DNA of 64,000 bases from Sceloporus undulatus (GCF_019175285.1 NC_056523.1:187519608-187583607), one strand, 5' to 3'; shown: positions 11,561 to 48,164, numbered from the stretch's first letter. Program-made: numbers and translations. The notes: generated by a model not told the origin, from the sequence alone.

Positions 11561-12302
11561 TACATAGTGTCATAAATAAATATTCCAGTTTTTAGGCTTT
11601 TCTTCAGCCGTGGCTCTTTGAGCCACATATAATGTAGAGCATAAAATAGAATCAATGTGATAAGTGTGATTAAAACAACAGTTTGCAACAAAATTTAAAA
11701 TTCCAGCATAAAATCAAAACAAAAACTTAAAGGGGTCAGAAATAGGGAAGTTTTCACCTGGTACAGTATTTGTGCTGGACTACAACTTTCATCATGCCTC
11801 TCCAGTGCCCAAGCTGCGACTGATGGGAATTGCAGTACAGTAACATCTGGAGGGCCACAGGTGCCCCCAGATTTGGTTTTTGTGTAAGTTAAATTCTTTG
11901 AAAGCTTGAAATATGCTTTTAAATTACTAAGAATTATTATTAGAAACATTGTTGATCTCCTCCTCTCCCACAAAAAAGGAAAGAGACTTACCCTTTTAGT
12001 GTGATATGAAAACAGCAGGAAGCCAAAAGTGAAAGGCATTAACTGTACCAAATGTAGAGCACAGAGAAACTGGCTTTTGAAAGGCCTAAACTTACTAAGG
12101 TCCAGTGCAGTTTGGATGTTCTCTTTTCATTTATTAAGGTCCAGGGCACATCCTAATTAGAAAAATGAAGTTTACTATAACCACTTCTTATTAATGCTGT
12201 ATCCCTAAATTGGTCATTATTACCAATAAACAGTTTTGCATCAGTTTCTAATAGATTTCAAATGATTCAGCTTTTGTTTTGTTTGTCAAAGTCTATCGTT
12301 CT

Positions 12303-12412
12303 ATACCTTCCTCTGAGGCTGAGAGAATATGACTTTCCTCAAGGCCACCCAGTGGGTTTCCATGGGTGAGCTGGGATTCGAACCCTGTTCTCCAGAGTCC
12401 TAGTCCAAAACT
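12303..12412 (-). mobile_element. tRNA-derived SINE, 5' half
   Basis: CCTTCCTCTGAGGCTGAGAG to GGGATTCGAACCCTGTTCTC, including an intact reversed B box GGATTCGAACC. Confidence 0.8.
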
Positions 12413-12889
12413 CAAAGGCAAAAACCCCTCTGAACAAATCCTGTGGCACGCAACAATACTTTTCTATGTGTTTTTATGCATTTTCATTCAAGGTTTTAGA
12501 ATTTCCCCTGTGGAAGGAATTATTTCCTAAGCACTTCGGGCTTTTTATACAATAAAATGGGTTTGTTAAATAGGCCTTGAGGAAGCTGGTAAGAAAAGGC
12601 CAAGCGTAGCCTTTTCAGCGAGGGAAGAATGTCTGTACCCCTTTATTAACCAGTTCCTTTGGGTGGAATTCTTCCTTTCTCCCAGGCTAAGGAGCCTGAA
12701 CAACTTAGTTCTCAGAGGTGTGCAATTTTTGCAGTCTCTTGGCAGTGAAAGCATGCCTTCCACTTCCTCATAGTTGGGACACTGGTAGAAAAGTGTTCTT
12801 CTTTCCCAGCCCCTCACCTGGTCACATCAGTGACTTATTCTTTCTTCTCTGTGATAAGAATATTGCACTCACTTTCCCCATTGTTCATT

Positions 12890-13113
12890 CTTCCATTTTG
12901 GGCTGCCGGTTCCTGCAGCTTAAGGTTCCTCCTGTAGTTTTATGCTTTGTGGAGTCAGATGTCCCTCTGGCAGCGGAGTTTGTTCTCTAGCAGCTGGCTG
13001 TCGCTCGGCTTCTCCAGCTCTAACTTGGCTGCTGTCATTGTTGTGAGAGAAGGTGTTGTGGAAACCCTCTGGCTTTCCATGAAAGCTACTGAGATGTCAG
13101 ACCAATCTAGAAT
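12890..13113 (+). CDS. TFE3: Candidate alternative first exon of TFE3 (5' border unknown)
   Basis: A repeat-free stretch ends in a strong donor (GTAAGT at 13114). Two in-frame ATGs precede it, at 13079 and 13094. The second has G at -3 and would read MSDQSR. The exon would end in phase 2 (codon AT-) and join exon 17818, which starts with a lone C, to give Ile followed by [13 protein letters not shown] is known to use many alternative first exons, so this arrangement is plausible. A phase match alone occurs one time in three by chance, there is no CpG island, and I do not recognise the peptide. It is a hypothesis, not a call. Confidence 0.3.
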
Positions 13114-13382
13114 GTAAGTGAATATGTCATAGGTCTTAAACTGTGTGCATTTATTTCTGGTACCTTTGTCTGGAAACGCGGAGACGAATGAAAGGGTTTT
13201 CACTGACAGATTATTTATAATATATGATGACCTACATAATTTCTGTATTTTAGGAACCAGAACTTGGAAATGTTACTTTTTGAACTATGCTTCCCAGAAT
13301 CTCACAGCCAGAATGCTGTTGGAGGATTCTAGGAGTCTGGGTCAAAAAAGGTAATATTTCCAAGCATTGTTGTTATTATTGG

Positions 13383-13605
13383 GGTTTTGTGTGTGTGTGT
13401 GTGTGTGTGCCTTCAAGTAGTTTGCATCTTATGGCTATCCTAAGGAGAACCTATCATGGGATTTTATTGACATGATTTGTTCAGAGGAGATTTGCTCTTG
13501 CTTTCCGCTGAGGCTGAGAGCATGTAACTTGCTCAAGGTCACCCAGTGGGTTTCCATGGCCAATCTGGGAATCGAACCCTGGTCTCCAGAGTTGTAGTCT
13601 GTGAT
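13383..13605 (-). mobile_element. tRNA-derived SINE
   Basis: A (GT)n head in place of (GTT)n, then GTGCCTTCAAGTAGTTTGCA through GGGAATCGAACCCTGGTCTC. It follows the candidate TFE3 first exon by about 270 bases. Confidence 0.8.
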
Positions 13606-15290
13606 CTGTCAGATATTTCTTAGGAAGGATACAGAATGCATTAGGGGGAAAACCCCTCATATAATTTCTAGCAGTTTGAGATATACTACTGCTGAATATG
13701 GAGGCTTCATTAGCAGGTGTTATGTCTAGATAATATCAATATACACCTAAATGAAAGAAGGCCTCATCTGTTTTTAAAACTCTCTGAGTTAGGTTCCACC
13801 ATTTTGTGACAATTAAATGAATTCCATAGGAAAGGAAATTAGTTTATGTCCTTTACCTAACATGGAATGCCACTGGAGTACATATACATAATTGCTCATG
13901 TCCTTCTGTTCTGGAGTTCTGAGGTAGACTAATTTCTCATGGTTTCTTCTCTCTATACTTATAATCTTATAAATTTTGGTTGTCATTTTTTTTTGCCTCT
14001 TAGTCCAGAGGTGGCAACCATACAGCCCTCCAGATGTTGAATTTCAGCTCCCCAAAGCCCTAGCCAGCATAACCAATGATGAGAAATTCTGAAGTTTTAG
14101 TCCAACAAAACTGAAGGGCTGCATGATTCTCACCTCTCTGTTAGTCTTTCTTACTCTCTAAATAAAATAGTTTCATCTAAGGAAGACAGGCTTCCCTCTA
14201 TTCCTACCCATCAAATCATTTTACTATTTTATGCTATGTATTTTCCAGTTTTCTGTTATTTTTGTTTAGTTTTGTTTTGGTTTTTTAGTGATAGGCTATC
14301 TGGAATGTAGAGATGCTGTATGTTTATACAACACCAGTAGAATGCTTATCTTATTTTTTAATCCCTCTCCTAATATTTCATGGCTCTTTTCAGTTTACCT
14401 GCTTACATCTGTGAAGGTGATGCTCGGTGAACTTTCCACTATGATCTTTCTGATCAAAACAATGTTTTTCTCTCTCCTTTCCTCCCTATACCAATGTACA
14501 CCATTTTACATGAGATTTATAAAAGAGTCTGGTATGTAGCGATGTCTGTAATTGCCAGGTTTTCTATTCTTGTTTTAACAGCAGCTTGGTGGCCAAGTTG
14601 CTCTAGTCACAGAGCTGTAATTATCTGGACAATCTCTGACATGATGCCAAGACAGTAATGGAAGATTATTAGGGAGATGCAATAGGAATGCTTTAGTTAA
14701 AGACAGGTTTTCTTTTTATAACATGCTCAATCAATATGAACTTGGTCATGAATGATCTCCTTGTTACGCTGTGGATAAACTAACCAAACTAGCATGGATT
14801 GTTGTTATCAGGTCAGTTTTGACTTATGGCAACACCATGAATAAGAGACCCCCCAAGAGCCCCATTTATCAACCTAGCTGCTCAGGTCTTACAAACTCAG
14901 GGCTGTGGCTCCCTTGATTGAATCAATCCTTCCCTAATGCAGTCTTCCTCTTTTCCTTCTCCTTTTTACAATACTGAATTAAAAACTGTGCCGAAATGAG
15001 CAACTATCCTTGCTTTTGACCATTGAACATTGCTGATAAATAACATACTTCCCCTTCCCAATCAATGTTGTGTTCAAACCTGTAAACCTTTTCTCCACAG
15101 CTTCAGATCTGTGGAATAAATGAGTTGGGCTCAGGTTTAGCATTTTGATCTGGCATTTGCTAGGGGTTATTTGAATGATCTCTTACCCCAACACCTGGTC
15201 ATTGGAGGTGTAATGCATTTGTCTGTGACGATTTCATTCCTATCTCTTAGGTCTGCATCAGCTGAAAAAGCTTTATTCAGTTTGCCCTCT

Positions 15291-15523
15291 TGCTGTTGTT
15301 TGCATTCAAGGTATTCTCATTTTATGGCAACACTTAAACAAACCTATCATGGGATTTTCTTGGCAAGATTTGTTCAGAAAAGGTTTACCCTTGCCTTCCT
15401 CTGAGGCTGAGAGTGTGTGACTTGCCCAAGGTCACTCAAGCTTGGTTTTGTGGCTGAGCTGGGACTCAAACCCTGATCTCCAGAGTCATAGGCCAACACT
15501 AAACCACTATGCCACATTGGCTC
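15291..15523 (-). mobile_element. tRNA-derived SINE
   Basis: GCATTCAAGGTATTCTCATT through GGGACTCAAACCCTGATCTC and ACCACTATGCCACATTGGC; full length but diverged. Confidence 0.8.
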
Positions 15524-15721
15524 TCACCAAGAGATTGATAAAATTATTTTTGCAATGAAGGGGCAATCTTCCTAGTGACAAGGTATGCTTTATCTGTTAA
15601 TATAAGTTACCCCTTATGGCATCAGAACTATGTCTACAGTAGGGATATAAACGTTTACTTATGAATCATTTAAAACGTTTTCTCCCCACTCAGTGAGATC
15701 ATTGGAGAAGGAGGGTAGATT

Positions 15722-15892
15722 TTGATTGAATGTTAGAAGGAACTTCTTATTACCTGGAGAGATGGTGGGGTCTTTTTCTATGGATAACTTCAAAAAGAGG
15801 CAGGGATGCTCTTGCTGGAGGTTCTGCAGGGGGTGGACTTGCTGGCCGTCTATGGGACCTCTTCCAACTCCATGTTTCTATGATTCTGTTTC
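15722..15892 (+). mobile_element. CR1 LINE 3'-end fragment
   Basis: It shows GAATGTTAGAAGGAACTTC, GGATGCTCTTGCTGGAGG and TCTTCCAACTCCATGTTTC, typical of CR1 3' ends and older than the large copy at 35221. Confidence 0.8.
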
Positions 15893-16957
15893 ATGATGCT
15901 TAGGACAATTTAACAACACAATTTTTTTCAAAGAGCTTACAATGCTTGAACCCCTTCCCCTCTTCCCCATTCATGTTTTATTTGTGGAAAAATGGTGAGG
16001 TAGGTTAATCTGAAAGATGGCCCAGTCCCAGTCCGAGTCAGTGAGCTTTATGGTTGAGTCTGGGTTTGCACTCAGTGGCATGGGGAATGAAGACACTGGC
16101 TCCCTCAAGAATCTCCCCCCCCCCCCATTAGACTTGAAATCTTCTGACTTGGAAATCTGCAGAGGGGTGACTGCCATTAACCTTAATGCAAGCCTATGGG
16201 GCTTTGAATATATGTGAGATTTGGAACTCATGGGGTGGTGGGTGGGTCCAGAACGGATCCCCCGCAAGTTTCAAGGGGCGACTGTAGTATCACTTTAAAA
16301 ATTAACATAATAACCTGTACAGTATTATCATTTTTCCTACTGCAATATGAAGCATTTACTCATTCCTTCAAAATGTTACTGGGGGGGGGGAGGCATTCTC
16401 AGGTAATTCTTGGAAATGTATGAACATTTAATCATTTTTTAAAAATAAGATTTAAAAAAAACCAAACTACAAAGTAACTTGCTATAATCACATTAGCTAA
16501 ACCCACATTGGTGTAGCATCAGTTTGTGAAATGGCCTTCTGCAGACAAAATGGGCTTATGTTTAAGTTACAGATATAAGGAAGAAGTTTTATTCTGAATG
16601 TGCAGCCCACAGTATAAGGTAAGATGCTGTGTCAAGGAAGTCAAGAGGAATTGTGTTTAGTGTAGCATAGAAACAATAGTTACTCATGAGGTCTGGTGGT
16701 TTCCCAAATAAATCAACAGCAGCTAACTACATTAAAATCAACATCCAAAACAATAGCCATTGATTCCCAAAGCAGGCAATAAGTAAAATGGCAAGGAATG
16801 TTTTAAAGAAGCAATCACATGAAAGTCATAGTTCAAGTCCATCAAAATAATAAGTGAGTATAGCTCAGATAGTGTCACTCTGTCATGGATTAGTCAGAAA
16901 AAGAAAAATTAAAACAAGTACAGGTGGTACCAAATGCCTCTGAAAATCAGTATTTTG

Positions 16958-17179
16958 GGGTGCTTCTGCACTGGAGAAATAATGCAGTTTGACAATACTT
17001 TAAGTGTTGTAGGTCCATCCTATGAAATTTTGGTATTTTTAGTTTTAAAAGGTCTTCAGTCTTTTCTTTTAGAGTGCTGGTGCCTCACAAAACTACAAAA
17101 TTCCCAAGATTCTGTAGGATGGAGCCATAACAGTTGAAGTGCTGTCATAGTGCAGTATTTTCACAGTGTAGATGCACCC
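16958..17179. repeat. Palindromic 'gtgcatctacactgtag' MITE
   Basis: GGGTGCTTCTGCACTGGAG against reversed GGGTGCATCTACACTGTG, with mirrored TCCATCCTATG arms. Confidence 0.75.
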
Positions 17180-17817
17180 TAAGTGCATCTTCCTGTGAAG
17201 GTTTTTACATAAGGATAGAACCATAGCTGAGAAGGTCTTGCTCACTGTTCATAACTCTATGAACCTAAGTTAGTGGGAGAATACAGAGTAGACCTCTGTT
17301 GTTGAATGGAGCACATGGTAGGAGAAGTTGGGTATATGTAATATGCGAATCCCAAGTCAGAAATGGCTTTCAGCATAAGACCTTGAAATTTGTAACAGAG
17401 ATAAACCAGTATAGATTTCATCTGAGCTATACTCACCTTTTAAATCATTCTGCCTCTACTTTTATGAATAAGACTAAAACATGTCTTCTGAACTGCCCTG
17501 TCCCAGGTGACAGTCTTGCAGTAGCACTTGCTACCAGTTAAAATATTAAGGTATCACTTCCAGACATCCCCATGTGCAGCATGTAATGGTAGTCCAGTCT
17601 GCAGGCAATGACAGCATACATGAACATGAGAGGTCTGATTTTTCCAAGGAAAGGGAATGCTGGTATGGTTGTTGATGATGACGAAAGTTATGTCTTCTGT
17701 TGTCTTGAGAGAGGCTTAGAGGGGCTTAGTCTTGCTTTATCAACTGAGATAACATCTTGTAGAATTGAAAGATAATAGAGCATTGTGACTCAATCCTTTA
17801 TGTGTTTCTTCAAACAG

Positions 17818-42197
<24,380 letters not shown>

Positions 42198-43870
42198 TGG
42201 CAGCACGTGGGACTTTGGCAGCCGGAAAGGAGGAGCCGCTAAAGCTCCGGTCCTTACACACCTGGCTCCTACTCTGCCCAGACTTCCCCTCTGGTCCCAA
42301 AGGGTCTCAAATGGGGGAGGCTCATCCCTTCTGCTGGTATAGGCCCATGCCCCTTCCGAAGTACCACCTCTTTCCTTAACATTCTGTATTTTAAAGTGTT
42401 AACTTTCTGCCCCTTCAATCAGGGGGCAGAAGGGATAGTGTGGATTCAATTTCCTCCCATGGGAAAGTTGGCTTGCCGAGCTGTTGGATACCAAATCTCC
42501 CCGGAAAGCACCAGAAATAGGTTATCCCTTAACAAAGTGTGGGGCCCTAAACCGTTTATAGTCAGCAAGGTTCAGAGATGTTAGGAAGAGTTAGATCTCT
42601 ATGCATTTCCCTAACCCTGCCCTGTTTTAAAACTAGTAGGGTGTTCCTGTATCACTGTGTGAGGAGTGTATCGCCACCTGCTTTGGTTTGCTCACTCCAG
42701 CCCTTGCTTTATATATTCTTGCACCTTCAATGTATATAATTTGGGAAGTTGGTATGAGCAGGGAAGGAGGAAAGTAGCCTCTTTTTAAGAGCTTTTGCAG
42801 TACAGAGCCTTGTCCTCCTCTTCCTCCTTCCTTTTTTTTTAAATGAGCTTTATTTTATAGATATTGGACTTGTTAAAAATATTGTAAATCTAACCCTTCT
42901 ACTGCTCTCATTTTAAATATAAGGGTTCACCAAACTGATGCTTAAACATTTGGTGAAGCCTTCATGTTTTAATTTTGGTTCCCCCCCCCCCCCCCAGTTT
43001 TGTTCAGATCTGGCTGAAAGAAAACCTGATTTATGTCTCTCGTGTTTTCTTTGTGGGCAAAGGAATAAGGGAGAGGAAAATAGAGAAATAATTCTCTTGC
43101 ACTTGCTTTTATATTCATTTAAATCTTAAGAGTCATAACTGCTCAATAGGATTTAACTGTCACCTCTCCTTTGGTTTTTTTTATAAATTAAATATCTCTT
43201 TCTTTTTAATATATATATGATGTTATAATCAATTTTTAAATAGCATTTTTTGCATATTACATGGACCTAAAGAGAAAAAAGCTGTACTGACTGTACTGTT
43301 TATTGAATCTACTAGCCTTCGATTGCACCTGAGTTTTGTTTGGTATAGGAGGGTGTTGTAATTGCTGCAAAGACAATCATTTGGTCTCTACTGTAGGCCT
43401 TGCCACTTTGTGTGAATGCTGTCAGACAGAAATGGGCACCTGGAAGCAGTTTGTTTTTCTTGCAAAAGGTTACATGAAACTCAAACTCTTTAAGAACTGA
43501 GCGCTGTTGGATGTTCACACATCTCTGTTGTTGGATGTCTACACTGGGTTAGAGCGAAGGGAAAGATAATTGGCCTCTGCCCTTCAGGTCATATAATTTG
43601 AATCTGCAAATTGCTGCCAGGAGGTGGTTGAGCTAGGATGGTACAACTTCACCCATTTGACCACATGATAATGTAGGTTTGTAATTGGAAAGATGCGGAG
43701 AATCTCACTCTTACCTGGATGCCTGTTGAGCAGGAAGTGAGAAGACGGGAGTGGGTATCAATCATGTTGTTTCAGCATGTCTTGCTATTAAGAAGAAAGG
43801 ATTGCGAGTTGAAAAAAGAAAGGTTAGGCAAGTGGTTGTAGATCTTGAAGTACTAGGACCAGGCTTCATT

Positions 43871-43876
43871 AATAAA
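43871..43876 (+). terminator. Proximal TFE3 polyadenylation signal
   Basis: Canonical AATAAA in the TFE3 3' UTR. The downstream stretch is G-rich rather than clearly GU/U-rich, so use of this site is less certain than the distal one. Confidence 0.4.
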
Positions 43877-44050
43877 GCATTGTATCAATGTAGTGTTCAG
43901 GGGATGATAGGGGGGAGCATTTCAGAATGAGGGAAAGGACTGGTTTTCCTGTTTTGGATTTTATGCCCTCATGACCCAGACACCACTTTCTGTCCTTTTT
44001 ACTTTGTATGTTTAAACATTCCCATTACTGATAATAGAAGCTTCTGAACA

Positions 44051-44056
44051 AATAAA
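44051..44056 (+). terminator. Distal TFE3 polyadenylation signal
   Basis: Canonical AATAAA followed about 40 bases later by a T-rich element (GTGTTTCTTTTATTATG, from about 44091). Repeat-derived intergenic sequence begins soon after, consistent with the gene ending here. Confidence 0.6.
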
Positions 44057-44837
44057 CCCACGATGATCATTTTCTATAGCCACAGCGGCACGTGTTTCTT
44101 TTATTATGTTTCCCAAAGAGTTAAATCATATTGGCATCTGGAAGTTAGCAGAGGTGTTGATAGCCACATTTGTTGGTTAGTGGCTGTAAGATCATGGTGC
44201 TGAAAAGGCTGGTAGAAACAGGCACCTGGAAAGATATGTTGAGAGTTTGTCAAAAATAATTATTTTTGGATCACAACTGCCCACCTCATTTTCCCAAACT
44301 TTGGCTTCCTTTAGACCAGTGATGATCAATTGCTGTATTCTCAAGAGCCGACTATGAAACTGGATGGTATTTTTTCTTAATACGTAAGTAGAAATTTGGT
44401 ACAGATGTTGAGATGCGGTGTGTGTGTGTCAGTTGTCCACTAGTGTTTTAAATACTTCAGTGAAATCCATGCAATATAAAGTCTACTCAAGGTCCACAGG
44501 AAAAGGAATACATCTGTTTTATCCGTGCTTCTCTGGAGGTTGAGAGTGCAACTCTCAGCATTCTTCTTCATTATCTATGCTGGCTGTTGGTACTGGGATC
44601 TGCAGTTTAACAACGTCTGGAGGACCACATGGTCCCCACTAGTTTCTAACTGAAGGCCCAGCAAAATTAAAGTGCCTAATGATAATCCATTGTGGGCTCA
44701 GATAATGAATTCTGATACTGAACTTTATTTTTGTTACTTTTTCCTTCAAGTATTCACAAATGTGGATATACTCATTCATAGAATATTTTATATGGAAACA
44801 CTGCAAGCTATAGGGCTTTTACCAAAGTCACGGTCAT

Positions 44838-45196
44838 GATTTGTGATGTTGAAGGCTTTCATGGCCGGCATCCATAAATCTGTGTGTTGGTCTGTTGATG
44901 AATGGCAAGGTCTCAGGGTGGGAGGATACGCAAGGAGGATCTGTGTCTATTAGAAGTCAGACACAAATCCTCCTCACATATCCTCTCACCCTGAGGCCTT
45001 GCCATTCGCCAGCAGACCAACATAGAGATTGACATATAAATCACTTCCCCCTAACCAAGGGTCACATAGTATATATACCCCACTCACTTCCATGCCACAA
45101 TTCTCTGAAGATGCCAGCCACAGATACAGGCGAAACGTCGGGAATAAATCCTTCCAGAACACAGCCACATAGCCCAAAAAACCCACAAAAAACGAC
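44838..45196. repeat. 'ttttgtgggtttttcgggct' element, palindromic copy
   Basis: Begins GTTGAAGGCTTTCATGGCCG and ends AGCCCAAAAAACCCACAAAA. An internal inverted pair (GGCAAGGTCTCAGGGTGGGA / TCACCCTGAGGCCTTGCC) surrounds 44910-45005. Confidence 0.7.
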
Positions 45197-45439
45197 GATC
45201 ATTATATTTAGTACTGAGATCTGGAAACCTAGAGATAAGAACAGGGTGGTATTAAAACCTCAGGGAGAAACTGCATAAGGGAAGAATTGTAAGGTTTATA
45301 TGCTACACACACTTAAGCCATATTGGGGGACTTAAGCTTTTACTAACAAGCAAATGAATGGTTTTACAATAAGCTCAACAGTAGGAAAGCAGAGCTTAAT
45401 GCCTTTTAGCCCTATACCATGCCAAGTTTGATTAAGTTG

Positions 45440-45450
45440 ATAATTTTATT

Positions 45451-45482
<32 letters not shown>

Positions 45483-45770
45483 ATCCTTCCTTTTGCACAG
45501 CACTGGGAGTCAAAGCAGCTTACAGAAATTAAAAAAGATACAGATCAAAGCACATCTGTATAATGAAACTGTAAATAGAAATAAAAGCAATGAAAAGCAT
45601 AGCAGTTACACTGCAGCAAGTACTGTAAAGTACAGTATTAAAAGCCCTTTTCTTATAAAGAGTTTCCAGAGACCTTTTAAAAAAAAAGTCTTCACCTGTT
45701 AATGGAAGGACACCAAGGATGGGAATATCAGACAGGCAGTGGCTAAAGGGCACATATATCTTGCTCCGGT
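45440..45770 (-). repeat. (ATT)n-tailed retroposon 3' end
   Basis: (ATTT)n and (ATT)n, then ATATCCTTCCTTTTGCACAG, CACTGGGAGTCAAAGCAGCT and ACAGAAATTAAAAAAGATAC. This reads as the tail of a LINE or SINE in minus sense. Similar tails occur at 37838-37950 (minus), 49625-49735 (minus), 61207-61490 (minus), 23545-23632 (plus) and 39895-39990 (plus). Confidence 0.6.
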
Positions 45771-46440
45771 GTTATGCCAAGATGACAATGTTCTTTCATT
45801 AGTGTTGTATTATCACGCTTTGATCTTTGTGATGTTGAGGTTTCAGCTAAAATAGTGTGGCTCTTCCAGATGGGTTGTTAGTCTCTGAGACAAAACCCAA
45901 AGGATACTGTGACACCTTAAAAGACAAGCTGACTTGTGTGCTAAAGTTCATCATCAGATAAATGACTGAAGTACTGGCCTAGTTAATTATCCAAAGTGGA
46001 AGGAAAGAGTGGGAGGAAAATGAGTTGAGGCATTGCAGCGGATGAAATTCAGTTTCTTTCTTCATGAGATCTCTGCCTGTTCTCCATAATTGGATTTAGC
46101 AAGGTGGGGACTGTCTAGCACTCTCATCCCATTTTGTTATTGCAAAGTGTAATGTGGAACAATGATGGCTAAGTAATTGTACCCTCCCAACTATCTGGAT
46201 TTGGCAGGGACACACATGATTAATCTTGTCATTCCATTTTTTCCAGCGGCTTTTAAAATGTCCCCATTTCCTTCCCTTCTGTCCCACTTTTCCCCGGTGC
46301 CCTTGGTTTCATTCAACTGCTGCACAAGAAAGCACAAAGATAGTTGGGACCCTACTAACTTAGGAGAAGGGGAGGATCAGTCTTGCCCTTCCCAGAAGGC
46401 TTAAGGAAAAGCAAACTGCTGCAGCCCCTCTAAGCTTGTC

Positions 46441-46843
46441 TTGTTATTCCTCATTAAAAATTTTTGTCATCCTCGAACATACGTTGGACATGGAAATAAA
46501 CTGGGAAAATGGTTAGCCTGGAAACTGAAAAATCAAAAAGAGAAAATATTATTCACAGCAGTAAATCAGGGAAAGAAAATGTATACAGAGCAAAACAGAT
46601 CAAAGAAGATCATTTCAGAATATTTTTGAAATCTATTTAAAGAGATACAAAAGAACAAAGATCATGTGGTAGAATTAAAAGAATATTTGAATAATCAAGA
46701 TATTCCGATATTCACAAAAGAGCAAAGGAAAATACTTAACCAACCGATGACCATTGCAGAGATTACACAATTCAGAAATTTAACAAAAGGGAAAACAAAA
46801 GGACCTGACAGATTCATAATTGAATATTACTGTAAATACTAGT
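46441..46843 (+). mobile_element. L1-like LINE ORF2 fragment
   Basis: One frame reads GHGNKLGKWLAWKLKNQKEK, KKIISEYF, one in-frame TGA, then LFKEIQKNKDHVVELKEYLN, ILNQPMTIAEITQFRNL and TKGKTKGPDRFIIEYYCK. This is the region of L1 ORF2 between endonuclease and RT (compare the human pattern KPITxxEIxxxIxxLxxxKxPGPDGFTxEFY). The fragment is truncated at both ends and has one stop. Confidence 0.8.
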
Positions 46844-46973
46844 AAAAATGGTAAAATAATAATAGTTTATATTTATAAACCCGCTTATATCCACAATAGA
46901 TCATATCCGGTGTACATCAGAACAATTAATATAACAGTACAAAAAAATCTACAATTAAGAATACACTGGTATC

Positions 46974-47939
46974 TTCAGCAGCCCCTGATGACACAGAGCG
47001 GCGCGGCCTGCTCTCTCCCTCAACGGCCGAAAGATGACAGTTATGGAGGGAGGGCCCCTGTCTTCAGGCCAGCCCCTGATGATGCTGGCCGGCTGACTCT
47101 CTCCCTCAACGGCCGAAGAGATACAGTTATGGAGGAGAGCACTCTGTCCTTCAGGCCAGCCCTGATGACGCTGGCCGGCCTGCTCTGCCCCTCAACGGCC
47201 GAAAGATGACAGTTAGGGAGGGGGCACTCTGTCTTCAGGCCACCCCTGATGACACTAGCCGGCCTGCTCTCCTCCCTCAACGGCCGAAAGATGACAGTTA
47301 TGGAGGGAGGGCACCTGGCTTCAGGCCAGCCCCTGATGAGCTGGGCGGCTGCTCTCCTCCCTCAACGGCCGAAGATGACAGTTATGAGGAGTGGCCTCGG
47401 TCTTCAGGCCAGCCCCTGAATGCAGTGGGCCGGCCCTGCTTCTCCTCTCCTCACGCCGAAAGATGACAGTTAGGGAGGGAGGGCACTCTGTCTCAGGCCA
47501 GCCCCTAGGACGCTGGTCCGGCCTGCTCTCTCCTCACACGGCCGAAAGATGACAGTTTATGGAGGGAGGGCAGCCCTTCATTCAGGCCAGGCCACCCCTG
47601 ATGACGCTGGGCCGGCTGCTCTCTCCCTCAACGGCCGAAAGAGACAGTTATGGAGGGAGGGCACTCTGTTCTTCAGGCCAGCCCCGATGACGCTGGGCCG
47701 GCCTGCTCTCTCCCAGCGGCCGAAAGATGACAGTTATGGGGAGGGGGCACTCAGTCTTCAGGCCACCCCTGATGATGCCTGGGCCGGCCCTGCTTCTCCT
47801 CCCCTCAACGGCCGAAAGATGAACAGTTTATAGATGGAGGGCACTCAGTCTTCAGGCCAGCCCCTGATGATGCTGGGCCGGCCTGCTCTCTCCCTCAACG
47901 GCCGAAAGATGACAGTTATGGAGGGAGGGCACTCAGTCT
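46974..47939. repeat. GC-rich minisatellite, about 11 copies of an ~87-bp unit
   Basis: Each unit reads CTTCAGGCCAGCCCCTGATG, ACGCTGGGCCGGCCTGCTCT, CTCCCTCAACGGCCGAAAGA, TGACAGTTATGGAGGGAGGG, CACTCTGT. Copies differ mostly by one- or two-base insertions and deletions within short homopolymers rather than by substitutions. The array sits between an L1-like fragment and an AT-rich tract. Open frames across it are a by-product of a unit length divisible by three. Confidence 0.9.
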
Positions 47940-47982
47940 TATAATATATATTATATTATAATTATAATTATAATTATAATTA

Positions 47983-48018
<36 letters not shown>

Positions 48019-48046
48019 ATATATATATTATATTATAATATAATAC
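47940..48046. repeat. AT-rich compound microsatellite
   Basis: (TATAAT)n/(TA)n tract, starting abruptly inside the last minisatellite unit (after CACTCAGTCTT). Confidence 0.9.
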
Positions 48047-48164
48047 TGTATAATATTGTTAAGTGTTTTTGTTTGGTCCTGATGTGTTATATTTGCTATG
48101 TTGTGGAAATATTGTGTGATCCTGACCACACTCTGATGTTGTTTAGCTGTGTGTCCCGGTTTTA

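Larger units (their letters stand above)
1..17817. other. TFE3 upstream / first-intron region, repeat-filled
   Basis: No open frame resembling a known protein was recognised. The stretch is a mosaic of SINEs, Tigger-type MITEs, fold-back elements, CR1 tails and simple repeats (listed separately), with one candidate first exon ending at 13113. Segments without an assigned repeat (for example about 4870-6080, 8880-9350, 12430-12890, 13640-14000, 14110-14780, 16420-16930, 17190-17800) show nothing I can name. Confidence 0.6.
42198..44075 (+). other. TFE3: TFE3 3' UTR
   Basis: About 1.9 kb of AT-rich, mostly repeat-free sequence follows the stop. It holds a poly-C run at about 42968-42981 and T-rich stretches. 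Two AATAAA signals are visible, at 43871 and 44051. The second is followed within 40 bases by a T-rich element, so it is the likelier main end. No open frame of note is present. Confidence 0.75.

Noticed and set aside
46820-47833. Several open frames across 46820-47833 on both strands
   Set aside because: They arise from the 87-bp minisatellite unit (29 codons) and break at each indel; no protein similarity is visible.
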